From: Demequina aurantiaca
GTDB lineage: Bacteria > Actinomycetota > Actinomycetes > Actinomycetales > Demequinaceae
DNA: 64,000 nucleotides
Assembly (NCBI RefSeq): GCF_000975135.1
Contig: NZ_BBRF01000001.1
Coordinates: 1,614,380-1,678,379 of the forward strand
Reading direction: 5' to 3'
Position numbers and translations under genes: made by a program. The stretch's first letter is position 1, and each line of letters opens with the position of its first letter. The notes beneath the pieces were generated by a model. It had not been told where the DNA came from. It searched no databases and was given only the letters and a program-made list of their open reading frames with translations. Of the stretch, positions 14,574 through 23,200 are shown piece after piece.

Positions 14574-15419
14574 ATGAAGACGATGCAAAAAAGAGTGGCG
14601 AAGACGGCGGCGAGTGTGTGCGTGATTGCGCTCGCGACGGGAATGACCGGATGTGCGGGAGCGGGCGAGGCAGGCGGTGGCGAGAGCCCGGGGGCGGTAA
14701 GCGCGTCCCCGATGCTGAGCCCAGATGCCGAGCCAAACCCAACTCCCGATCCCGAGGCTGATGCGGCAGGGGAGGCTGGCGAAGCGAGCGGAGAGGGTCC
14801 GGATACTGGCACAGACACGAAGGTAGAAGCCGATGCGGTGCCCGACGACCCGCAACCGTGGGTGTCGCCGGAGCCGAGCGCCGCAATGGAGGCGCTCGGT
14901 GAGGACACTACTGCTCCGGGTCCCATGGAGGAGGGGTCGTTCCTGACCGTCTCCCAGGACACCCTTTCGGCCGCCGATGTGGCAGAGATGTTGCCCGTGC
15001 CGCTGGAAGACACGGAGGAGGCCGCCTTCCATACGGCATTTGCCCTGATGAACACATCCGATGACGTCTACGCCACGGCGGCCGACCGTCCCGGTGACCT
15101 CTCATTCTTTGCCGCAATCAGCGCGGATGAGTGCGGGTGGTGTGGGTCGGTGGTCGACACCGCACGAACGGCCGCGGCCTCCAACCTGCGCGTCACCGGC
15201 GGGACGTTCACGGCGCTGGGGGACAGCTTTGACGGCGGCCGCATTGACGATGGCTCGGTGGTGGTGCACATCCCAGTGAGAGAGGAACCCACGCTCGTGT
15301 GGAATACGGACGGCTCACTCAGCGCGAGCACCGACGGAGGTGAGAAGACACTGAATATGCAACTGGTGTGGCAGGACGACATGTGGAAGGTGACTGGTGT
15401 GAGCACGACGACGCAGTGA
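14574..15419 (+). CDS. DUF6318-type lipoprotein
   Basis: 281 residues from the ATG after a TAGCGT-7-base element. The signal peptide (KTAASVCVIALATGMTGC) ends with a lipobox Cys near residue 22. A long disordered Gly/Ala/Glu/Pro/Asp linker runs to about residue 125. The folded C-terminal domain matches DUF6318 (DUF4878/NTF2-like size), with the start FHTAFALMNTSDD and the mark DECGWCGSVVD, a cysteine pair that probably forms a disulfide. Function unknown; anchored on the outer face of the membrane. Divergent from dipZ, which could supply or remove electrons from such a disulfide. Confidence 0.75.
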   Translation: MKTMQKRVAKTAASVCVIALATGMTGCAGAGEAGGGESPGAVSASPMLSPDAEPNPTPDPEADAAGEAGEASGEGPDTGTDTKVEADAVPDDPQPWVSPEPSAAMEALGEDTTAPGPMEEGSFLTVSQDTLSAADVAEMLPVPLEDTEEAAFHTAFALMNTSDDVYATAADRPGDLSFFAAISADECGWCGSVVDTARTAAASNLRVTGGTFTALGDSFDGGRIDDGSVVVHIPVREEPTLVWNTDGSLSASTDGGEKTLNMQLVWQDDMWKVTGVSTTTQ

Positions 15420-15452
15420 CCAGGTCGTGGCCGCGCCTCGGGCCAGCACCGG

Positions 15453-15612
15453 TCGGAGCCGGAGCCGGAGCCGGAGCCGGAGCTGGAGCTGGAGCCAGAG
15501 TTGAAGCTGGAGCCGGAGTTGGATCTGGAACTGGAACTGGAGCGGGAGCCGGAGCGGGAGCTGGAGCTGGAGCCGGAACTGGAGCTGGAGCCGGAGTTGG
15601 ATCTGGACCTGG
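15453..15612. repeat. GGAGCY hexanucleotide tandem array
   Basis: About 26 hexamers of GGAGCC, GGAGCT, GGAGTT or GGAACT-type fill most of the gap between the lipoprotein and the patatin gene. All six frames are open over most of it (Pro-Ala or Val on the minus strand, Gly-Ala on the plus), giving false open frames. I do not call a gene here. Confidence 0.9.
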
Positions 15613-15697
15613 AGGTGCATCCGCGACCGAGCCGGATTTCCCTGGCGGTGACGTATCCGCGTATGGCGTGGTGAGGCGTCGTAGCAGGACGGGGCGG

Positions 15698-15703
15698 TAG
15701 CGT
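15698..15703 (+). promoter_or_regulatory. Predicted leaderless -10 element (TAGCGT)
   Basis: TAGCGT, 6 bases, ATG at 15710. The start codon has no ribosome site. Confidence 0.5.
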
Positions 15704-15709
15704 GTTGTC

Positions 15710-16540
15710 ATGACAGTTGGCCTTGTACTTGGCGGTGGCGGCGTTCGCGGCGCGGTCGAAGTGGGCATGGTGCGCGCGCTCTTCGAGGCGGGAGTCACTC
15801 CCGACGTGATTGTCGGCACCTCGATCGGGGCCATCAACGGGGCCGCCGTAGCGGCAAACCCGACACCATCGGTGGTCGACACCATGGAGGCGGCCTGGTC
15901 GTCGCCCTCGGCGGGTGCCATTTACGGCGAGAATTGGACGCGCCAACTGTGCAGGCTGGTGAAATCTCGCACCCATCTCAGCGACCCGGGACCGCTGCGT
16001 GACCTGATCGCTCAAGTGGTGGGCGCGGACGCGCGCTTCGAAGACCTCGCCGTGCCGCTCGCGGTGTGCGCCGCGAGCATCGAGCGTGCAGCCGAGACTT
16101 GGTTCGACTCCGGCCCTGTGATGGACGCCGTGCTGGCCTCTGCCTCGGTTCCCGCCGCGCTGCCACCCACGGTGATCGACGGTGAGCACTACATCGACGG
16201 CGGAGTGGTCAATTCAATCCCGCTCGGCGAGGCCATTTCGCGCGGCGCCGACGAGGTCTACGTGCTCCAGGTGGGCCGGATCGAGGAGCCGCTGGTGGCG
16301 CCCAAGAAGCCATCCGATGTCGCCAAGATCGCATTCGAGATTTCACGTCGCCACCGCTTCGCCCGCGAGCTTGCCAGGGTTCCCGAGGGAGTGGTCGTCC
16401 ACATCTTGCCGTACGGCGGAAGGCAGGAGGGCGACCAGAAGCTCACCGCGTTCAAGAGACTCGACCAGACGCAACGACGAATCGACGCGGGATACCGGGC
16501 CTCGGTGGCGTACCTCGCTGAGGCAGGGGTAGGAAAGTGA
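15710..16540 (+). CDS. Patatin-like phospholipase family protein
   Basis: 276 residues. The anionic hole GGGGVRG is at residues 8-14, the nucleophile elbow GTSIG at 36-40 (Ser38) and the catalytic Asp in YIDGGVV (Asp163), the complete Ser-Asp dyad of patatins. No signal peptide, so a soluble cytoplasmic acyl hydrolase of the RssA type is expected. The final bases overlap the GTG of the acyltransferase gene (GTGA), so the two products are made together; one removes and the other adds acyl chains. A TAGCGT element ends 6 bases before the ATG. Confidence 0.9.
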   Translation: MTVGLVLGGGGVRGAVEVGMVRALFEAGVTPDVIVGTSIGAINGAAVAANPTPSVVDTMEAAWSSPSAGAIYGENWTRQLCRLVKSRTHLSDPGPLRDLIAQVVGADARFEDLAVPLAVCAASIERAAETWFDSGPVMDAVLASASVPAALPPTVIDGEHYIDGGVVNSIPLGEAISRGADEVYVLQVGRIEEPLVAPKKPSDVAKIAFEISRRHRFARELARVPEGVVVHILPYGGRQEGDQKLTAFKRLDQTQRRIDAGYRASVAYLAEAGVGK

Positions 16541-17748
16541 CCGACGACGGCGCACGAGCAACCACGGAACCCATCGCGGCGTCCAACCCCGGGTCGAAGC
16601 CCGGCCCTACTACTGGCCCCAAAACTGAATCTACGGGGGCACCAACCCCGGACCCGCACGGCACGTTCCAGCAGCGGCGTACCGCGCGCAGAATCTCGTG
16701 GGGTATCCCGCCACGGTGGGTACGTAGATGCGTGGTTGCACCTCTCATCGTGTTGGCCGCGTTCCTGTGGCTGCCCATCGCATTCTGGCTCCTGATCATC
16801 GTCGCTGGCGTCGTGAGTTGGGCCATGCCAGGCGGTGCGCGCATCCTGCGCGTGCTCTTCATTGCTGGTGTCTACCTGCTTTGGGATGCCATGGCCTTGG
16901 TCTGGATGTGGATCATGTGGGTGGGGTCCGGTTTTGGTTGGAAGATTCACGAGCCAGTCTTTGAGCGTGCTCACTACAGACTCGCGGGGCGCATGCTGAA
17001 GTCACTCTTCGCGGCGGCCAAGTGGACGCTGCGTCTGACCATCGACGGGTCGCACGTCGACCTCGACGGTGGAGCTAAAGGCCGACCCATCATCGTGGTC
17101 TCGCGTCACGCAGGGCCCGCGGACTCGTTCATCATCGTGGAAGGCTTGATCAACCGTTTCCGCCGCCACCCTGCGATCGTGCTCAAGGACACGCTGCAGT
17201 GGGACCCGGCCGTCGACACGTTGCTCAACCGAGTTCCCACTCGATTTGTTACGCCTTTCAGACGACGGAGGGCGGGTTCGCCGGGAGGGACACAAGCAAT
17301 CGCCAGCCTTGCCGCGGGTCTGGGACCCGAGGACGCGCTACTGATCTTCCCCGAGGGTGCAAACGCCACCCCTAAGCGACGCACCAAGCGCATCGCTGAC
17401 TTGAGGGCCGCCGGTCACCATGAGCTGGCCGACCGTGCCGAAGCCATGCCGCACGTGATGCCGCCACACGCCGGCGGTGTGCTCGCCGCCATGGAGGCGT
17501 GCCCTGAGGCCGCCGTGGTGGTGGTCGCCCATACCGGTCTCGAGCAACTCTCCACGGTGCACGACATCTGGCGTGAACTACCCACAGACAAGACCATTAC
17601 CTTTATGGGATGGTTTGCGGATCAAGACGAGATCCCGGAGGGTCGCGACGAGCGCGAGGCGTGGCTGTACTCGTGGTGGGAGCGAGTAGACAAGTGGATC
17701 GACGAGCACGAGCCCGAGACCGAGGGAGGCTCGTCGCGCGCGACGTGA
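16537..17748 (+). CDS. PlsC-type lysophospholipid acyltransferase
   Basis: 403 residues from a GTG overlapping the patatin stop. A disordered N-terminus (Thr/Pro/Gly-rich, about 45 residues) precedes two membrane segments (roughly residues 65-135). The acyltransferase domain has the catalytic HxxxxD (HAGPAD) in VSRHAGPADSF, then VLKDTLQWDP and the substrate-binding FPEGANATPKRR. A helical Trp-rich tail (WYSWWERVDKWID-like) ends the protein. It should transfer an acyl group to a lysophosphatidate-type acceptor at the inner membrane. The coupled patatin gene suggests lipid remodelling. Confidence 0.87.
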   Translation: MTDDGARATTEPIAASNPGSKPGPTTGPKTESTGAPTPDPHGTFQQRRTARRISWGIPPRWVRRCVVAPLIVLAAFLWLPIAFWLLIIVAGVVSWAMPGGARILRVLFIAGVYLLWDAMALVWMWIMWVGSGFGWKIHEPVFERAHYRLAGRMLKSLFAAAKWTLRLTIDGSHVDLDGGAKGRPIIVVSRHAGPADSFIIVEGLINRFRRHPAIVLKDTLQWDPAVDTLLNRVPTRFVTPFRRRRAGSPGGTQAIASLAAGLGPEDALLIFPEGANATPKRRTKRIADLRAAGHHELADRAEAMPHVMPPHAGGVLAAMEACPEAAVVVVAHTGLEQLSTVHDIWRELPTDKTITFMGWFADQDEIPEGRDEREAWLYSWWERVDKWIDEHEPETEGGSSRAT

Positions 17749-17835
17749 CTGACCTACTCGGGACGGGGGTGTCCTTGCGATGATGCACGGGCCGCGGGCC
17801 CGGCACATCCGTAGCCGGACGGGTCACGAGGGGCA

Positions 17836-17841
17836 TACGCT
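17836..17841 (+). promoter_or_regulatory. Predicted leaderless -10 element (TACGCT)
   Basis: TACGCT, 6 bases, ATG at 17848. Confidence 0.5.
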
Positions 17842-17847
17842 GGCGGC

Positions 17848-18318
17848 ATGGCTGACAAAACTGTAGGCGCATGGGCCATGGTCGCCCTGCAAGGGCTGCT
17901 CTTCCTCCTGGTCGTGGTCGCGGCGCTAGTGCCGACCATGGGCCCCTCGGTGTGGCTGTCACTTCCGCTCAGCATCGTGCTGATCCTTGTGGGTGCGGCC
18001 GGGATGCTGTGGTCCGGACGCGACCTGGGCGAATCGCTCACGCCGCTGCCCGTGCCCAACGGCAAGGGGATGGCCGCGAAGGGCATCTATCAGTACGCGC
18101 GTCACCCCATGTACACCGCAATTCTGCTGATCTGCCTGGGCGTCGCGGTCGGCGCCGGCAAGATTCAGGTCTACGTGGTGGTGCTCGCGCTTGTCGTCTT
18201 CTTCGAAGTGAAGACGCGGTCCGAGGAAAAGTACCTGGTGAAGGCGTATGACGGTTATGCGGAGTACGCGTCACACACGGGCAAGTTCCTGCCGGGCATC
18301 GGGAAGCGGCGCGCCTAG
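17848..18318 (+). CDS. Isoprenylcysteine carboxyl methyltransferase-like membrane protein
   Basis: 156 residues with four hydrophobic helices (about 8-30, 37-52, 85-105 and 106-122). The C-terminal half carries the family signature GIYQYARHPMYTA (cofactor-binding His-Pro) followed by EEKYLVKAYDGYAEYASH, as in ICMT/PEMT and NnrU-like proteins. Bacterial members use S-adenosylmethionine on uncertain substrates, often lipids. Preceded by a leaderless -10 element. Substrate unknown. Confidence 0.8.
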   Translation: MADKTVGAWAMVALQGLLFLLVVVAALVPTMGPSVWLSLPLSIVLILVGAAGMLWSGRDLGESLTPLPVPNGKGMAAKGIYQYARHPMYTAILLICLGVAVGAGKIQVYVVVLALVVFFEVKTRSEEKYLVKAYDGYAEYASHTGKFLPGIGKRRA

Positions 18319-18386
18319 CCCAAGCGGCGTTCCACCGTCGTGCACGTGAACACCGCGTATCGCGTGACGTTTCCGGTACGCGGTGC

Positions 18387-18392
18387 CACGAT
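18387..18392 (+). promoter_or_regulatory. Predicted leaderless -10 element (CACGAT)
   Basis: CACGAT, 6 bases, ATG at 18399. The first base is weak compared with TANNNT. Confidence 0.4.
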
Positions 18393-18398
18393 GGTGAC

Positions 18399-18782
18399 AT
18401 GGCGACCATTGAACTGTCCGTCGAGGTAGCGCGCCCGTCCGCGGACGTGGCGGCACGCCTCGAGGCCGCCGGGTACGAGCTTTTCCAGAGCGTGCTGGGC
18501 TGGCGCGTGATCTTCACCACGACGCTCGGTGGACGCCAGTCCCTGCGGTCGCATGCGCACCTCGTGGCGCGTGAACTTATCGCTGAATTTGGGCTCACCT
18601 CGCTCACCGAGCCGCCCACCGTGAGCCTTCATGATCCGGATGGGGACATCGACCTGAAGGTCGCTAGTCTGGTACTCGAGGACGCCCGCCGGGCTTCCGA
18701 CCCTGACCCGTTACAAATACTGTCGCGTCGCGAACTCAAGCGCATGCAATCGTATGGAACCAAGAAGGCGCCGCATTCATGA
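18399..18782 (+). CDS. Hypothetical protein coupled to DUF952 gene
   Basis: 127 residues, mixed alpha/beta, no signal or membrane segment. A beta strand (IELSVEVAR) is followed by helices, and the end is basic (RRELKRMQSYGTKKAPHS). I do not recognise a family. Its stop overlaps the ATG of the next gene by four bases (ATGA), so both are translated from one mRNA with the DUF952 protein. Confidence 0.55.
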   Translation: MATIELSVEVARPSADVAARLEAAGYELFQSVLGWRVIFTTTLGGRQSLRSHAHLVARELIAEFGLTSLTEPPTVSLHDPDGDIDLKVASLVLEDARRASDPDPLQILSRRELKRMQSYGTKKAPHS

Positions 18783-19150
18783 ATCTCGAGAACCGTGAGT
18801 ACTACTACCACCTAGCGCTCGCGGAGTATTGGCCGCCTGCGCCGGGGGAGCCCTACGAGCGATCGAGCATCGACTCCACCCTTCAGCAAGAGGGCTACAT
18901 TCACCTCTCTCGTGCCAGTCAGGTGCGCCACGTCGCGGACAAGTTCTACAAGGGTCGCGACGACGTCATTCTGCTCACCATCGACTCGGAGCTGCTTGAC
19001 TCGCGCGTCGAGTTCGAGAAGTCGCCCGACCACGAGCTGCCATTTCCGCACCTGTTCGGTCCCATCATGCAGAGGGCGGTCATCCACACCGACCGCGTGC
19101 AACTCGACGAGGACGGGCTACTGCTCCTCGACCAGCTGCTTCCCGTCTAG
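18779..19150 (+). CDS. DUF952 family protein
   Basis: 123 residues. Family marks are present: YYHLALAEYW at the start, then EGYIHLSRASQVRHVADKFY and a conserved LPFPHLFGPI near the end. DUF952 proteins are small cytoplasmic proteins related to ADP-ribose/glutathione-like folds with no proven activity. Start overlaps the stop of the preceding gene. The SDR gene follows 17 bases later, so a three-gene unit is likely. Confidence 0.85.
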   Translation: MNLENREYYYHLALAEYWPPAPGEPYERSSIDSTLQQEGYIHLSRASQVRHVADKFYKGRDDVILLTIDSELLDSRVEFEKSPDHELPFPHLFGPIMQRAVIHTDRVQLDEDGLLLLDQLLPV

Positions 19151-19167
19151 TTCAAAGGAACTCAACC

Positions 19168-19914
19168 ATGACCGAACTGCATGCCGTCGTGACCGGAGCC
19201 TCGTCCGGCATCGGCGCCGCTACTGTCCGCCGCCTCATCGCCGAGGGCTGGGACGTGACTGCCGTGGCGCGCCGCGCCGAGCGCCTCGCGGACCTCGCCA
19301 AGGAGGTGGGCTGCGCAACGTTCACCGCGGACATCACGAGCGACGATGACGTGGCCGCCATGGTCGCCGAGCTAACGGCGCGCGGCCCTGTGCACGCTTT
19401 GGTGAACAACGCCGGGGGCGCAATTGGCATGGACACCATCGCCGCATCGGAGCTCGACACGTGGACTCAGCAGTACGCGACCAACGTGGTGGGCACAGTG
19501 CGCGTCACGCAGGCGCTGCTGCCCGCGCTACGCGACTCGGGTCGTGGTGACATCGTGATCGTGACCTCGACCGCGGGCCACGAGGCGTACGAGAATGGCG
19601 GGGGCTACGTCGCTGCCAAGACCGCCGAGGTCGCTATGGCTCGCACGCTGCGCCTCGAGCTCACCGGCACGGGAGTGCGCGTGATCGAGATCGCGCCGGG
19701 CATGGTGCACACCGAAGAATTCTCGCTGAACCGCTTCGAGGGCGACCAGGCACGGGCCGATGCCGTCTACCAGGGCATAGATCCGCTGGTTGCGGACGAC
19801 ATCGCCGATGCCATCTCTTGGGCGCTGACTCGCCCGCACCACGTCAACATCGACCAGATGGTGGTGCGCCCGCGCGAGCAGGGTGGTGCAAGCAAGGTGG
19901 CACGCCGAGCCTGA
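19168..19914 (+). CDS. SDR family oxidoreductase
   Basis: 248 residues, ATG after AAGGAAC. Classical short-chain dehydrogenase: cofactor loop TGASSGIG at residues 9-16, VNNAGG near 75-80, a catalytic Ser in VTSTAG and the YVAAK active site. Arg/Ala residues after the second strand (AVARRAERL) favour NADP. C-terminal proline/glycine region EIAPGMVHTEEF is as usual. Substrate unknown. Nearest relatives are YdfG-type serine/hydroxy-acid dehydrogenases by overall pattern. Confidence 0.9.
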   Translation: MTELHAVVTGASSGIGAATVRRLIAEGWDVTAVARRAERLADLAKEVGCATFTADITSDDDVAAMVAELTARGPVHALVNNAGGAIGMDTIAASELDTWTQQYATNVVGTVRVTQALLPALRDSGRGDIVIVTSTAGHEAYENGGGYVAAKTAEVAMARTLRLELTGTGVRVIEIAPGMVHTEEFSLNRFEGDQARADAVYQGIDPLVADDIADAISWALTRPHHVNIDQMVVRPREQGGASKVARRA

Positions 19915-20218
19915 GATCGACCCGCATCGCTGCGCCAGTAGCCTCCCGAGGAATACCGATGCCCAACCGTGACCCGGCGAGAGGCGATTGAATTGCATAC
20001 TGGGTTCGATTGTGTTTCTAATTGAGGCGTAGCAACTGCTCGAGGGTCCACGGTCCATACCGGGGATTATTTTGAAGCTCGGCGCGACGAAGCGCCGGGT
20101 GAATGCGCTTTTCAAACCCACTGCGGGAGGTGGGCGTGATCGAGGCAACGGGCGCTGACCACGCGCCGGCAAACCTCTTCGTGAGCGCGCCTTGACGCCG
20201 CGCCCGTTCGTGAGGTCG
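19915..20218 (+). promoter_or_regulatory. Long upstream region of the giant surface-protein gene
   Basis: About 300 bases without a convincing gene. An AT-richer patch (19988-20024) holds TTGCAT, an 18-base spacer and TCTAAT, a plausible sigma-A promoter giving a 5' leader of about 190 bases. In the leader CGGCGC (20080-20085) and GCGCCG (20092-20097) form a hairpin. A 30-codon frame at 20103-20195 ends just before the gene and could be a leader peptide, but has no ribosome site. Confidence 0.4.
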
Positions 20219-23200
20219 ATGCCCTTGGCTGGGTCTACACCCATGGGGCATCTGCGGCCCTGGGTGGCCGCCACTCTGAGCGCGGTGTTGGTTGCCACGA
20301 CCCTGGTGGGTGGGGTCCTCACCGCATCGGCTCCCGCCGCCGCCGTGCCGGGCAACCCGGGTGTGATGCAGGCGCCCTCGATTGCCTGGTCCGAGGACTT
20401 CCAGAACGTGGCGCAAGTCAATTCCGGCACGTTCGTCAATACGGTGTTGCCCATTCTTGAACCAATCCCGCCCGCCACGGAGCCCGAGGCCCAGGCAGGC
20501 TACACCGGGGTCAACGGCGAGACCTATACGCAGGACGACCAGTGGGCGCGAGGCGCCTCCTGCAATGGCCTGCTGGTGGCCCGTCTGGTGGCGATGAACG
20601 GCCTGAGTCCGTCGCACAACACCCCCAGCACCGCCGTGGCCACTGACTGCTCCGGAACAAACGTGTGGAACCGCGCCCGCCTGCAGTCCCAGTACGTCTC
20701 CGGGTGGATGATCAATGGCAACTATGGCTACCCCGAGCTCCGGCTCAACGGCACCGCCGAATACAACTACAACAACATGGTCAGCGCACAGGCACTGACG
20801 ACGTCCACCGCCGCCGGCCTCTTGCTCGGCACCGATGCCGTTATTCCTACCCAGCAGGGGCACTACTACCAGCCCTCCGTCGACTTTGTCACGATGGACT
20901 GCGCCATCAATGGCGGGTCCGGCAACAACGACGGATTCGATCCGCAGATCACGATGGTGCAAGGAACCACCTCGGTGAACGCGTATTCCGCGGTGCCGAA
21001 CACGTGTACCCCCGCAGCCGGCACCTATACGCAGAGTGGCTCTGGCAACATCATGGGCCGCGCGGGTAGTTTCTTCGGCGACCAGGCGCTTCTCAGCACT
21101 GGCGCGCCCACGGCGCTGTCCCTCGTCCAAACCGAGGCAGTAAATCGGAATACCCAGGGCGGGTTCGATAACGTCGTGGTAGTTGACACGACTCCTCAGC
21201 TCGACAAGTCATTCCGGGCCGGCGTGTATCTGCCGGGGGACAGCGCGCGCATGACGTTCACGGTGACGAACACGTACAACCCCACCCTCCCGAGTCAACC
21301 CAGCGGCGACAAGATGGGGTGGTCCTTCTCTGACACCTTGCCTGTCGGCCTCAGCGTTGCCACCGATGCCGATCCGGTGACCGACTGCGACGCGGGGAGC
21401 ATTGTTGCGAGCGACGGCGGAGCGGGGATCGCGGCCTCGGGAAACCTCGCGAACTCGTCACTGGTGAGCTGCACGCTGTCGATCAACGTCACCGCCGACG
21501 CCGGGGGCACCTACACGAATGGCCCTGACAACATCGTCGCCTCGGGCTTGCTTCCACCGGCCGAGGCAGAGGTGGTGGTCTCGGAGGGCACGTCCTGTCC
21601 CACGACAGCCGCCCTCTTCACCTGGCCGGGCGGGAGCGCCCCCACTACTCCCGTTGATGTCAACCTGGTGACGGGGGAGAGCACGCCCCAGGGGACCCTT
21701 CCCGACGGCTATGTGGTCAATGCCGTGGGCTTTAGTGAGCAGGACGGGTACTTCTACGGAACAGGCGGCAACAACGCCTCGGCTCCCAATGTCAACATCT
21801 TGGCGATTTCTCCCGACTACGACACCGTCATCGACTTGGGCGAGCCGGACTGGAACGGTAGCGGGCTCAGCGGCGCCAACTTCCCCACGGGGATCAACGT
21901 GGGTGACGTCACCCCGGAGGGAATCTGGCTAGGGCGGCGCTACGACGGTGCGGCCTGGATTGCCGTCGACGTCAACGCTGGCTCCCCCGATTTCATGAAG
22001 GTCATCGCGAATGGTGTCGCGCTTCCCACCAACGACTTTTACAACCTGGGTGCCGACTGGGCGTACAACCCGGACGACGGCCTGATGTACTCCATGGGGT
22101 TGTGGAACAATCCCAATAACGGCCCGTACCTCCGGTCCTCGCTCTTTACCTACAACCCGGGTATCAAGCCGGGTACTACCAAGGACAACCGCACCAGGGT
22201 CAAGCAAGCGTTATCCCGCTTGCGTGCCCCCAACGGGAACTACTCGCAATACCCTCAATGGAACCTTTCCGAGAACACCTATGGTGCGGTGTACACAGAC
22301 TCGAGCGGCTACCTCTACGCGGCGGCAAACCGCAGCGGACACATCTGGCGCGTGCGCATGAGCGACCCCAGCGACTACAGCTTCGTGGCGTACGGTCCCT
22401 CGTCCGACGGCAACGACGGTGCTCGATGCGCGGACGCCTCCATCGATCTTGACTTTGGCGACGCCCCTGACTCCTACGGCACCACCATCAACGCCGGAGG
22501 CCCTTTTCACTGGGTGCTCACCAACGATGCAGATCAGCCGCTCGTCATGATTGGGTCGTCCGTGACGACCGAGCTCAACGGCACCCCTTCCGTCGGCGCC
22601 GACGCCGATCTCGGGGACGACGCATTTTCGCCCGGAACAGTGCCCCAAATTGTGCTCGCTGATGATGGCAGCGCCAGCGTGGACGTCCCCGTCACCAATA
22701 ACTCCGGAGAGACCGCAGCCCTGGTGGGGTGGATCGACTTTGATGGCAGCGGCACGTTTGACGCGGACGAGCGCGCCAGCGTCGATGCGGGCGACACCAC
22801 GGGAAGGGTGACGCTCTCCTGGTCGGGCATTCCCGCGACCTTCCGAGCGACCACCTACATGCGTCTGCGGGTGGCGAACGGCTCGGCCGATGACCTACCC
22901 GACGACCCACAGACGTCCGGGGCTGGTGTGGATACCGGCGAGGTCGAGGACTGGCAGGTAGAAGTGGTGGCGCCGCCGTTCCCGTGCACGGCGGACGGAT
23001 ACCTGCTACGCAACACACCCACTGACCTCCTTGCGGTGGACCTTGCGGTGGGCACCTTTGACGAGGAGTTCGCCGACATTGCTGCCGACCTCAACGCCGT
23101 AGGCATCAACCCCCTCGATGGCTATCTCTACGGTGTCAATTCCAGCGGACATGTCCTGCGCGTTTCCGCCGACGGGCGTGTGGTCGACCTGGGAGTTCCC

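Noticed and set aside
15319..15921. Minus-strand Pro-Ala repeat protein (PAPAPA) over the hexamer array
   Set aside because: It is only the translation of the GGAGCY repeat plus antisense of two genes, with no ribosome site. All frames of the array are open.
20103..20195. Thirty-codon frame just upstream of the giant gene
   Set aside because: It could be a leader peptide but has no ribosome site and no feature such as repeated codons for one amino acid.
20018..21130. Minus-strand open frame of 370 codons at the 5' end of the giant gene
   Set aside because: Overlaps the signal-peptide region and head of a well-supported gene on the other strand. Glycine/His-rich low-complexity shadow.
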